DNA of 64,000 bases, taken from positions 1,674,001 to 1,738,000 of the forward strand of contig NZ_FNWI01000004.1 of the NCBI RefSeq assembly GCF_900106855.1. The letters run 5' to 3'. A model generated the notes under the pieces. It saw nothing but the letters and a program-made list of their open reading frames with translations. It made no database searches and was not told the origin of the DNA. Each line of letters opens with the position of its first letter. The stretch's first letter is position 1. Shown here in pieces: positions 27,442-34,934 of this stretch. This DNA is from Varibaculum massiliense (GTDB taxonomy: Bacteria > Actinomycetota > Actinomycetes > Actinomycetales > Actinomycetaceae). The position numbers were made by a program, and so were the translations under genes.

Positions 27442-28095
27442 ATGACCAATAAAGCAAAATTGATTGATCATACCCTGCTTGCGCCAGATGCAACATCTGA
27501 AGCGGTAAAAAAGCTGTGCGAAGAGGCTAAAACCGCAGGATTCTGGTCAGTGTGTGTAAGCCCCAATAGGGTTTCGTTGGCGAAGCGTGAGCTTTCCGGT
27601 AGTGATATTAAAATATGTACAGTAATCGGATTTCCTTCTGGTGCGCATTGCACAGAGGTAAAAAAATTTGAGACTGCCCATGCCGTAGCAGACGGCGCAC
27701 AAGAGGTCGACATGGTAATAGACCTGGGGGCGGTCAAAGATGGAAATTGGCACGCAGTTCAGCTGGACATTGCTGGTGTTGTCCAAGCAGCTGGTACTGG
27801 GGTTCTAGTGAAGGTCATCTTGGAAACCTGCCTGCTCACGGATGAAGAAATCGTGAATGCGTGCGAATGCGCACAAAAGGCTGGCGCAGATTTTGTTAAA
27901 ACTTCCACTGGTTTTTCACAATCAGGTGCAAGTGTGCATGCGGTGGAGCTTATGCGTAAAACTGTTGGCTCGAATATGGGAGTGAAAGCATCTGGCGGGA
28001 TTCGAACCGCTGCCGTCATGGACGAAATGATCGCCGCAGGAGCTAACCGTATTGGTGCCTCTGCCGGAATGAAACTGTTGGGGGGCAACAAATGA
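27442..28095 (+). CDS. deoC: Deoxyribose-phosphate aldolase
   Basis: DeoC splits 2-deoxyribose-5-phosphate into glyceraldehyde-3-phosphate and acetaldehyde by a Schiff base. K153 in FVKTSTGF is the Schiff-base Lys, K182 in VKASGGIR the second catalytic Lys, and D90 lies in [10 protein letters not shown]. The ATG at 27442 follows AAGGAG at 27428-27433; nine upstream in-frame codons are unsupported. The 217-residue length is typical of the short bacterial form. The stop overlaps the transporter start by four bases. Confidence 0.96.
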   Translation: MTNKAKLIDHTLLAPDATSEAVKKLCEEAKTAGFWSVCVSPNRVSLAKRELSGSDIKICTVIGFPSGAHCTEVKKFETAHAVADGAQEVDMVIDLGAVKDGNWHAVQLDIAGVVQAAGTGVLVKVILETCLLTDEEIVNACECAQKAGADFVKTSTGFSQSGASVHAVELMRKTVGSNMGVKASGGIRTAAVMDEMIAAGANRIGASAGMKLLGGNK

Positions 28096-29492
28096 GTATA
28101 GATGTGGAAACTTCGCCAAAGCAATCATTGCCTGGGCAAAAAACACCCGAAGGACAAGTAAATAACAGCCGAGGGTTGATAAAGGATAATACGCTGCAGT
28201 TAGCCAACGGTTACCTTTCGCGAACCCCTATTTTTCAGTATCTCTTACTGTCGATTTGTTTCCCCATGTGGGGGATAGCTGCCAGCCTCAACGACATCTT
28301 GATTACACAGTTCAAGTCAATTTTTACTCTTTCTGACTTTGCTTCCGCGTTTGTGCAGTCGGCATTCTACGGTGGGTATTTCATTATTGCTATTCCTGCC
28401 TCCCGAGTAATCCGCTCCACCTCCTACAAAGTTGGAATCATGGTTGGTCTGAGTGTGTATATCGTCGGCTGCTCACTGTTTTTCCCGGCTTCCCACATGG
28501 CAACGTATTCAGTATTCCTGTTTTCACTGTTTGCGATTGCAATTGGATTATCGTTCCTTGAGACGTCCTGTAACACTTACTCGTCGATGATTGGACCGAA
28601 AAAATATTCCACGCTACGACTAAATATCTCCCAAACTTTCTATCCTCTCGGATCTATCGGGGGAATTCTACTGGGCAAGTACTTGATTTTTTCCGAAGGT
28701 GCCGCGCTGCATGAGCAGATGGCAAATCTTACTGCTGCAGAGTCGCAACAGTTTGCTCGGGAAATGCTACAACGCACTCTGCATCCCTACCGGGTAATCA
28801 TTCTAATCTTGCTGGTAATCCTGATTCTGGTGATGATTACGCAGTTCCCAAAGTGTAAGCCTGTGGTAAATAACGCGAAAGATACCACGAAGGCAACCAT
28901 ATTCCAGACCCTAAAATACTTGGCCGGAAACCGTAGATTTAAAGCTGGTATTCTGACTCAGTTCCTTTACGTTGGCATGCAGACAGCGGTTTGGTCCTTT
29001 ACGATTAGGCTCGCGCTAAATCTGGATCACTCTCTCAATGAGCGAACAGCCTCTAACTTCATGATCTTTGCGTTTATTGGGTTCTTTTTAGGAAAGTTCC
29101 TAGCAAATCTTTTGATGACCAGGTTTAATCAAGACTTAGTTCTCGTAGGCTACTCTCTTTGTGGATTGGGTGCGTTAGCGTATGTAATCTTGGTTCCTAA
29201 TATGACAGCAGTTTATGCTGCGGTGTTGGTTTCGTTCTTGTTCGGACCGTGTTGGGCAACTATCTACTCGCGCACGCTAGATTCGATCGAAGATAAACGC
29301 TATACCGAAACCGGCGGAGCGATAATCGTCATGTCGATTATTGGTGGGGCGGTTATTCCTGCAGTACAGGGACTGGTCTCCGACCTGACTGGCTCGATGC
29401 AGATTTCTTTTGCCGTTAATCTCTTTTGTTTCGGTGCGGTATTGATGTACTTCTATTCCTCTTATAAAACTTTTCTAAAGGGTGAAATCTAA
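28092..29492 (+). CDS. deoP: MFS sugar permease, probable deoxyribose transporter (DeoP/FucP type)
   Basis: This is a 466-residue, 12-helix major facilitator of the FucP (fucose:proton symporter) family. Signs are [18 protein letters not shown] in the first helix region, [21 protein letters not shown], and [17 protein letters not shown] in the fifth. A 50-residue hydrophilic N-terminus precedes the first helix. In Salmonella the FucP-like DeoP takes up deoxyribose and is encoded with deoK and deoX. The same neighbours here make deoxyribose the most likely substrate, an inference from context. Confidence 0.85.
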   Translation: MSIDVETSPKQSLPGQKTPEGQVNNSRGLIKDNTLQLANGYLSRTPIFQYLLLSICFPMWGIAASLNDILITQFKSIFTLSDFASAFVQSAFYGGYFIIAIPASRVIRSTSYKVGIMVGLSVYIVGCSLFFPASHMATYSVFLFSLFAIAIGLSFLETSCNTYSSMIGPKKYSTLRLNISQTFYPLGSIGGILLGKYLIFSEGAALHEQMANLTAAESQQFAREMLQRTLHPYRVIILILLVILILVMITQFPKCKPVVNNAKDTTKATIFQTLKYLAGNRRFKAGILTQFLYVGMQTAVWSFTIRLALNLDHSLNERTASNFMIFAFIGFFLGKFLANLLMTRFNQDLVLVGYSLCGLGALAYVILVPNMTAVYAAVLVSFLFGPCWATIYSRTLDSIEDKRYTETGGAIIVMSIIGGAVIPAVQGLVSDLTGSMQISFAVNLFCFGAVLMYFYSSYKTFLKGEI

Positions 29493-30514
29493 TGCAATAT
29501 GAAATGAATTTACCAAGATCCCTGTTTACGCCGTTAGAGACGGAAATACTACATTCAGAGCAGTGGTCGGTAACCACGAAAACTTACTCATCTGGAGTTG
29601 CTTCACTAACTATCCGCAACTCGCTCGGATATGTTGAGGTTCTGCCCTTCATGGGGCAAATTATCTGGGACGCAGAGTTTTGCGGTCACAGCCTGCGCAT
29701 GGAAAACATGTTTTCAGAGCCTAAACCGGCGACCTTGATTGAGGACACCTACGGCTGCTTTGCTTTCCATTCGGGGCTGCTTGCCGCTGGTTGCCCCGGC
29801 GAGGGGGATAACCATCCGTTGCATGGTGAATTTGCATGCGCTCCCATGGACTCGGCAAAATTGATTATTTCAAACAATGCCATTCGCGTAGTTTCTTGCC
29901 GCGAATACTTGAAGGGGTTTGGTGATCACTACGTAGCCAATCCCTCGGTGACTTTGCACCAGAATTCATCAATGTTCGATATTGAGCTACGGGTGCAAAA
30001 CATGTCTAAGTACGCCTCTATGCCTCTGCAATATATGTGCCATATGAACTACGCGTTCGCACCAAGCGGAAAAATTACCCAAAACTTGCCTGCAGATGCG
30101 TTCAAACTGCGTGAATCTGTACCGGCGCATGTTAAACCAACTCAAAAATGGTTGAAGTTGAACGCAGACATAAAAGCCGGTAATCGGGACGCGAATTCCT
30201 TGGAAGGGGCTGAAGAGTTCGATCCGGAGATTGTATATTTCGCTGATGGAGTAGACGAACTGACCGAAGAAGCAATTTTAGAAATGACCTGCCTGGACGG
30301 AACGGTATTTGAAACCCGTTTTAGTACCGAGAGCTTCCCAGTGATAACGCGATGGATATTGCATAACGAAGATCAAAAAGTTGCTGCGTTTGCGCTTCCC
30401 GGGACATCACGTCCAGAAGGGCGCGAAGCGGCTCGTAAAGCTGGAACGTTAATTGAACTTGCCCCTGGGGAAGCTCGCACTTTCCAAGTAACCACCGGAA
30501 TTAAGGAGAACTAG
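29492..30514 (+). CDS. deoX: DeoX-like protein of the aldose-1-epimerase fold
   Basis: The 340-residue protein has features of the galactose-mutarotase-like (DUF4432) superfamily, including SLGYVEVLPFMGQIIWDAEFCG, HPLHGEFACAPMDSAK and MSKYASMPLQYMCHMNYAFA. The His residues in HGEF and CHMNYAF are candidates for the sugar site. Salmonella deoX has similar length and context but no settled function. A mutarotase for deoxyribose, feeding the kinase its preferred anomer, is plausible. Its ATG shares one base with the permease stop, so the genes are tightly coupled. Confidence 0.8.
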   Translation: MQYEMNLPRSLFTPLETEILHSEQWSVTTKTYSSGVASLTIRNSLGYVEVLPFMGQIIWDAEFCGHSLRMENMFSEPKPATLIEDTYGCFAFHSGLLAAGCPGEGDNHPLHGEFACAPMDSAKLIISNNAIRVVSCREYLKGFGDHYVANPSVTLHQNSSMFDIELRVQNMSKYASMPLQYMCHMNYAFAPSGKITQNLPADAFKLRESVPAHVKPTQKWLKLNADIKAGNRDANSLEGAEEFDPEIVYFADGVDELTEEAILEMTCLDGTVFETRFSTESFPVITRWILHNEDQKVAAFALPGTSRPEGREAARKAGTLIELAPGEARTFQVTTGIKEN

Positions 30515-30516
30515 AA

Positions 30517-31419
30517 ATGGATATTGCAGTAGTTGGCTCGAATATGGTCGATTTAATCTCCTATATCAATCGAATGCCCCATGAAGGCGAAACCGTAGAG
30601 GCTCCAGATTTTCGAATGGGTTGTGGTGGTAAGGGCGCGAACCAGGCCATAGCAGCTTCTCGGATGGGCTCGGAAGTTTTGATGGTCACCAGAGTAGGCA
30701 ACGATATGTTTGCAGACAACACCATAAGAAACTTTGCTGAGAACGGTATCGACACCAAATTTGTTATGCGTACGGATGCTACCTCGGGGGTCGCCCCAAT
30801 TTTTGTGGATCCCCAATCCCGTAACTCAATCATAATTGTCAAGGGAGCAAACGCATTGTTAACTCCCGGTGATGTGGAACGTGCCAAGGCACAAATTGCC
30901 GAATGTAAACTGATCGTGATGCAGCTGGAAATTCCGTTAGAAACGGTATATGCGACTATACGATTAGGAAACGAATTGGGTATTCCGATTCTGTTGAACC
31001 CAGCTCCAGCCGATCCCTCACTATCGTTAGAGCAGGTAAAAAACGTAGAGTTCATCGTGCCAAATGAGAGTGAACTATCTTTACTAACTGGGATGCCGGT
31101 AGAATCCGAAGAAGATATACGTGCTGCAGGGCAAGTGCTTACTCACTCAGGAATTCCGAATGTGATTGTCACTTTGGGCTCACGGGGCGCCTTGTGGATT
31201 AGTGAAGCCGGAGAACAGCTAATTGAAGGAACCTCTGACAGGGCAGTTGACACTACCGGGGCAGGTGACGCTTTCATTGGTTGCTTTAGCCATTGTTGGA
31301 CGCAGACTGGTGACATTGCTGAGTCTATTCGCAAGGCTAATATCTATGCGGGCGATGCAGTAACTAAGCGGGGTACGCAAACTTCCTATGCTACGGCTGA
31401 AGAGCTAAACCTCCGTTAG
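30517..31419 (+). CDS. deoK: Deoxyribokinase (ribokinase family)
   Basis: This PfkB-family kinase phosphorylates deoxyribose to deoxyribose-5-phosphate, the DeoC substrate. It begins MDIAVVGSNMVDLISYINRM, close to Salmonella DeoK. It has the substrate motif GGKGANQA at 37-44 and the catalytic GAGD at 248-251 (Asp251). AAGGAG precedes the ATG. The close resemblance to DeoK over RbsK and the operon partners make deoxyribose the best-supported substrate. It is the last gene of the operon. Confidence 0.9.
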   Translation: MDIAVVGSNMVDLISYINRMPHEGETVEAPDFRMGCGGKGANQAIAASRMGSEVLMVTRVGNDMFADNTIRNFAENGIDTKFVMRTDATSGVAPIFVDPQSRNSIIIVKGANALLTPGDVERAKAQIAECKLIVMQLEIPLETVYATIRLGNELGIPILLNPAPADPSLSLEQVKNVEFIVPNESELSLLTGMPVESEEDIRAAGQVLTHSGIPNVIVTLGSRGALWISEAGEQLIEGTSDRAVDTTGAGDAFIGCFSHCWTQTGDIAESIRKANIYAGDAVTKRGTQTSYATAEELNLR

Positions 31420-31805
31420 TCCACCGTTTTCCTAGACTCAGTGTGGTTGGCATGAACAGTGTATATGCGCAGTCGCCTTAGATTAGCGCACGCAGCATCA
31501 AAGCTGCGAGGGCATATTATTCGGTTCTTTGCCAGCCAGCTTGATAATGCCGTTACCCTTTCTCCACGGGGTAGGAAGGGTAACGGCATTATCGCCATCA
31601 TGGTGAGTGAAAGCTGAGAGTAAGAATTCTGGGGTAAGCTGAGCGTTCCGTAGGGTGTACTGCTTATTATCCTGGTGGTTTGCACTGATTAGACTTCATA
31701 TTCTGAAGAGTTTATCGCTGAGCGTCTTTGCCGTCATCAGGCAGTTTCGTGCGACAATCAAGTAGTAGTGAGGTATCGGTATCGAAACCAACTCGGCTGG
31801 CACCT
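31420..31805. other. Non-coding gap between convergent deoK and adh
   Basis: This 386-base stretch holds one striking element, the long inverted repeat at 31543-31593. I see no credible gene, RNA or promoter in the rest. Confidence 0.6.
31543..31593. repeat. 18-bp perfect inverted repeat (large hairpin)
   Basis: The arms at 31543-31560 and 31576-31593 (starting GATAATGCCGTT, ending AACGGCATTATC) are perfectly complementary around a 15-base loop. There is no U-tract on either side. A U-less terminator for the convergent genes, or the scar of a mobile element, are both possible. Confidence 0.75.
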
Positions 31806-32852
31806 TTAGAAGGTGGCGGTGTCGATTACGTAGCGGTAGCGCACCTTAGCGGCTACCACGTTATCCCAGGCCTGATTGATTTGCTCGCCGGAAATAATCT
31901 CTACCTGTGGCGCGATATTTTTCTTGGCGCAAAAGTCCAGTACTTCCTGGGTGAGGGCGATACCACCGATATTGGAGCCGGTCAGCGTTTTTTGCCTGCC
32001 CACTAAGTTACCTACGGCGAAGGACTGACGATTCTCGGGTAGTCCCACTATGGCTACAATTCCCTCAGCTTTTACGCAATCTAGCAGCTGATCGATTTCT
32101 ACTCCGTCAGACAGGGTGGATACCACCAGGTCAAACTGGGAGTGCATACTTTCCCAAGTCCCGTCCTCGGAAGTGGGGTGCAGCGCAACTGCCCCAAACC
32201 GTTTCGCGTCCTCTTCTTTCGCGCGAGTGCGGGAAATGACATGGGTTTCAGCTCCCAGGGCGGCGGCAATCTGTACCCCCATATGTCCGAGTCCTCCCAT
32301 ACCCACAATGGCGACTTTCTTGCCTGGTCCGGCTCCGAGCCGTTTCAGCGGGGAATATAAAGTCACCCCGGCACACATAATCGGGGCAGCTTCTTCCAGA
32401 GGAATCGCGTCCGGTATCCGGCACACATAGTCTTGTTCCACGGTGATCCCGGTTGAATAGCCGCCCGCAGTGGGAACGCCGTCGCGCCCAATGCAGTTAT
32501 ATGTCCAGATAGTTCCGCCTTCGCCATTACAGAATTGTTCGGTTCCTGCCTGGCAGGCCTCGCATTTGCCGCAGGAATCCACGAAGCAACCGACCCCTAC
32601 CCGATCCCCGACAGCAAACTTGGTTACTTGGGAGCCGATTTTGGTAACGATTCCTGCGATTTCATGACCGGGGGTTAGGGGGTAGAGTACGTCTCCCCAT
32701 TCCCCGCGTCCAGTGTGAATATCAGAGTGGCAGACCCCGGCGTATTTGATTTCGAAGTAGATTTCCGTGGGCCCCGGCTCGCGTCGCTCGAGGGTGACGG
32801 GGTGGAAGGGCGAGGTGGCCGAGTCCATTGCGTAGGCTTTTACCTGGGTCAT
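31806..32852 (-). CDS. Zinc-dependent alcohol dehydrogenase (YahK/CAD-like)
   Basis: This is a 348-residue medium-chain dehydrogenase that reduces aldehydes with NAD(P)H. Catalytic zinc ligands are C41 in GVCHSD and H63-E64 in PGHE. The structural zinc cysteines are C94, C97, C100 and C108. The Rossmann loop is GMGGLGHMGVQIAAAL. AAGGAG sits before the ATG. It resembles the broad aldehyde reductases of the cinnamyl-alcohol-dehydrogenase group. Because the AdhE in this window lacks a metal site, this enzyme or the aldo/keto reductase could be what reduces acetaldehyde here. Confidence 0.9.
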   Translation of the reverse strand: MTQVKAYAMDSATSPFHPVTLERREPGPTEIYFEIKYAGVCHSDIHTGRGEWGDVLYPLTPGHEIAGIVTKIGSQVTKFAVGDRVGVGCFVDSCGKCEACQAGTEQFCNGEGGTIWTYNCIGRDGVPTAGGYSTGITVEQDYVCRIPDAIPLEEAAPIMCAGVTLYSPLKRLGAGPGKKVAIVGMGGLGHMGVQIAAALGAETHVISRTRAKEEDAKRFGAVALHPTSEDGTWESMHSQFDLVVSTLSDGVEIDQLLDCVKAEGIVAIVGLPENRQSFAVGNLVGRQKTLTGSNIGGIALTQEVLDFCAKKNIAPQVEIISGEQINQAWDNVVAAKVRYRYVIDTATF

Positions 32853-33422
32853 TGCTGCTCCTTAAAAGAAAAAGTTATCGCTTTCAACCATAGCTCGCTG
32901 TCTCGCCTTGCAGGAGTGCTACCGTAAAGATTTTGTTACCGCAAAGGAACTCAAGGCTAAGGAAGTGCTGTATGAGCGGGGTCGTACCTCCGAAAAACAT
33001 TGCTCAGCTTGGGCTATGACTGTAAGAAGTGTCCGCCGCTCGGGGGATTACGGTCGCGCGCTCCCGGTTGCTGCTAACTACTTTGGTTGTATCTCAGATG
33101 CTTCCCGAGTTCACAGTAATAAAAGGCGGTATGGGCAAGGAGCTGTGCGCGGGCGCGGTCATGGTTCGCCGCCGTAAACAGCAGTAACTGGTAGGAACAA
33201 CTAAATAGCAGTTTGGGTCGCCCCTTTTTAAGGGGCGACCCAACTTCTCGATGTCCGTCTTACTCTGCTCCATGTTTTTTTTGGGGGGCTAATGCCCATT
33301 TTGGGGTGCGAACAGAATGTTGGAGAGTGTTTTATAAATATTTCGTATTCCCGAGAGCAGCGTCGTGAGGTGTTGAGGGTGTATAGACGTACGGTGTCGG
33401 TATCTAAAAAGAATACTGCCGT
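32853..33422. other. Gene-poor stretch with possible surface-protein remnant
   Basis: No credible intact gene is found in this 570-base stretch. In one frame the sequence ending at 33187 reads AGAVMVRRRKQQ-stop, the typical tail of a sortase substrate, but no sorting motif or hydrophobic span precedes it. It could be the decayed end of a surface-protein gene. A hairpin follows at 33213-33243. The stretch 33270-33330 has long G and T runs. Confidence 0.35.
33213..33243. terminator. Orphan hairpin with 14-bp perfect arms
   Basis: TTGGGTCGCCCCTT (33213-33226) pairs with AAGGGGCGACCCAA (33230-33243) around TTT. It looks like a strong terminator stem without a U-tract and now follows no intact plus-strand gene, which supports the idea that a gene upstream has been lost. 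Confidence 0.6.
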
Positions 33423-34112
33423 CTAAGGTAACTCCTTGATAATAACTTTATTGCGCAGTTCCGGTAGTTTCTCCACGGTAGCGTAATGGAAAACCCTATT
33501 TGCCACAATATCGGCAGCTCTAATCAAAGGATCCCTCGCAGAGTCACGCAAGCAAAAGTTCACCCCACTCAATAAAGGTAAAATCGGGGGATAAAACTTA
33601 TCCCACTGCGCATTATATGTACCGATCCTATACTCAGCTTCTAATGCCTCTCTGAGCTCATAACGACCGTCGGTAGCTGTTGTGTGCTCATCCATTCGCA
33701 CATCAATAACTTCTGAATAGTCCGGAGGAATAACACCTTCGCTTATTTGCGTGACAATAGCGTGTTTGAGACCGATTTTAAAAGCATAGTCTAAGTAACG
33801 TTGTTTACTCTTCGGATGAGAAAAAATAGATTCAAGAATGCTTTGTTGCCTCACTACAACCGCAAACTTGCACACCTGGTTAAGGGAACGAAAAAGCCTA
33901 CCCTTATGAGCGTTACTAAGCGTAGCTGCTTTCAACTCACCATTTTTTGAGCGGCGAGCATTTTTACCTAAATTTCGTTCAGCTTTTAAATATTTCCTCC
34001 CCATGATGTCACGCTGATCCTTAGAGTAAAGAAGAATACCGCCAAAAACGAAATAGTCATTATGTAAATAATCAAATACGCCCGACTCGTCAGCGTAGAC
34101 AAAAATACTCAC
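33423..34112 (-). CDS. DUF3800 domain protein
   Basis: The 229-residue protein starts MSIFVYADESGVFDY, where the DESG motif is the hallmark of DUF3800, a family with a predicted RNase H-like metal site. The C-terminal LIRAADIVANRVFHY is the other conserved block. Function is unknown; members are often found near mobile or defence genes. Codon use is AT-richer than that of the neighbours, suggesting transfer. The start is a GTG with no visible Shine-Dalgarno, and a hairpin lies 16 bases upstream. It is isolated between a decayed stretch and tRNA-Ser. Confidence 0.8.
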   Translation of the reverse strand: MSIFVYADESGVFDYLHNDYFVFGGILLYSKDQRDIMGRKYLKAERNLGKNARRSKNGELKAATLSNAHKGRLFRSLNQVCKFAVVVRQQSILESIFSHPKSKQRYLDYAFKIGLKHAIVTQISEGVIPPDYSEVIDVRMDEHTTATDGRYELREALEAEYRIGTYNAQWDKFYPPILPLLSGVNFCLRDSARDPLIRAADIVANRVFHYATVEKLPELRNKVIIKELP

Positions 34113-34127
34113 AGTTATATTCTAATA

Positions 34128-34152
34128 GAGCCACCCCACTGTGGGGTGGCTC
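34128..34152. repeat. 25-base hairpin in front of the DUF3800 gene
   Basis: GAGCCACCCCAC (34128-34139) and GTGGGGTGGCTC (34141-34152) form a perfect palindrome with a single-base centre. It is 16 bases from the GTG start and could act in the leader or as an operator. Confidence 0.7.
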
Positions 34153-34393
34153 CCCCAAGGCCGGCGACCTTACAGACCGCTTAAACGTTAATTCGGTTCC
34201 TTGAGTATACAGCGCACTCTAATGCCTGCATTTATAAATTTAACACCATAACCCCGCTACGCCAAGTAGTAATCTACTTTAATTTTGGATAATGATCTGG
34301 TGTTCATCCGCAAGTACGTCTCAGTAGCTTCCACCTTACTGGGAACAATGTGCAGTTTGCCCGGAGTTTATGCGAGCTAGTCCAAACCTAAAG
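34153..34393. other. AT-rich non-coding stretch beside tRNA-Ser
   Basis: No gene, integrase fragment or copy of the tRNA 3' end could be found in this stretch. Base composition is like that of the DUF3800 gene and unlike that of dnaX beyond the tRNA. Confidence 0.5.
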
Positions 34394-34430
34394 CACTAAA
34401 ACCCTCACCAGAATCAACTTCTAGTGAGGG
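34394..34430 (-). terminator. Terminator of tRNA-Ser
   Basis: On the minus strand CCCTCAC and GTGAGGG (34430-34424 with 34408-34402), with an inner TTCT/AGAA extension, are followed by TTTT. It starts seven bases after the tRNA 3' end. Confidence 0.8.
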
Positions 34431-34436
34431 CATCGG

Positions 34437-34521
34437 CGGAGGTAGGGGGATTCGAACCCCCGAGGGCTTGCACCCAACCCGCTTTCCAAGCGAGCGCCAT
34501 AGGCCGCTAGGCGATACCTCC
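34437..34521 (-). tRNA. tRNA-Ser (anticodon GGA)
   Basis: The reverse strand folds as a class II tRNA of 85 bases. The acceptor stem GGAGGTA/TACCTCC is perfect. The anticodon arm CTCGC-TTGGAAA-GCGGG carries GGA (reads UCC/UCU), a long variable arm follows, and the T-loop is GGGGGTTCGAATCCCCC. CCA is not encoded. A plausible minus-strand promoter lies upstream (TCGACA at 34564-34559, TAAACT at 34540-34535). Confidence 0.95.
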
Positions 34522-34780
34522 AAGCACAAGTTTGAGTTTACCGAAACGCCCTAGCTAATGTCGATTTAGGAAATGAGTAGTCGAACACAGCTTGGTGATA
34601 GGGGCATCTCTGTTTTTGTAGGCCCGCGTCCTCGTCTTTAACTTAAATCCCTCTAGGGGGAGCAGCATAGCTGTGATTTTGTGCCGTGTAATGCCCTTTA
34701 TTCGATTCTGGAGCTGCCGTATTCCTGTTTACACGTACTCTCCCTCCCGTTTCCAGATAACGCCCTCCTGGGCTAAACTG

Positions 34781-34876
34781 GGGGAGATCCTTCACGCGGC
34801 GATATCATTCGAACCTCCCCAGGGCCGGAAGGCAGCAAGGATAAGGGTGCGCTATCGGGTGCGTGAAGGGTCTTTT
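34781..34876 (+). ncRNA. ffs: Signal recognition particle RNA (4.5S)
   Basis: This is the short bacterial SRP RNA that pairs with Ffh to target membrane proteins. The universal helix 8 sequence CAGGGCCGGAAGGCAGCAAG (34820-34839) is present. The ends pair: AGATCCTTCACGC (34785-34797) with GCGTGAAGGGTCT (34861-34873, one G-U pair). A T-run follows as terminator. TAAACT at 34774-34779 with TTCCAG 17 bases upstream is the likely promoter. The ends are estimated to within a few bases. Confidence 0.94.
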
Positions 34877-34934
34877 TTATCCCAATAACTTTGCAGGCAC
34901 CCCGCTGATGCCCGGCTTTTAGTACAGTAGAGCC

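Noticed and set aside
32908-33177. 89-codon plus-strand frame in the gap after adh
   Set aside because: No ribosome site, arginine-rich composition unlike real genes here, and no recognisable motif.
34153-34437. attachment-site repeat of the tRNA-Ser 3' end
   Set aside because: No second copy of the tRNA 3' end was found to the left, so integration remains only a possibility.
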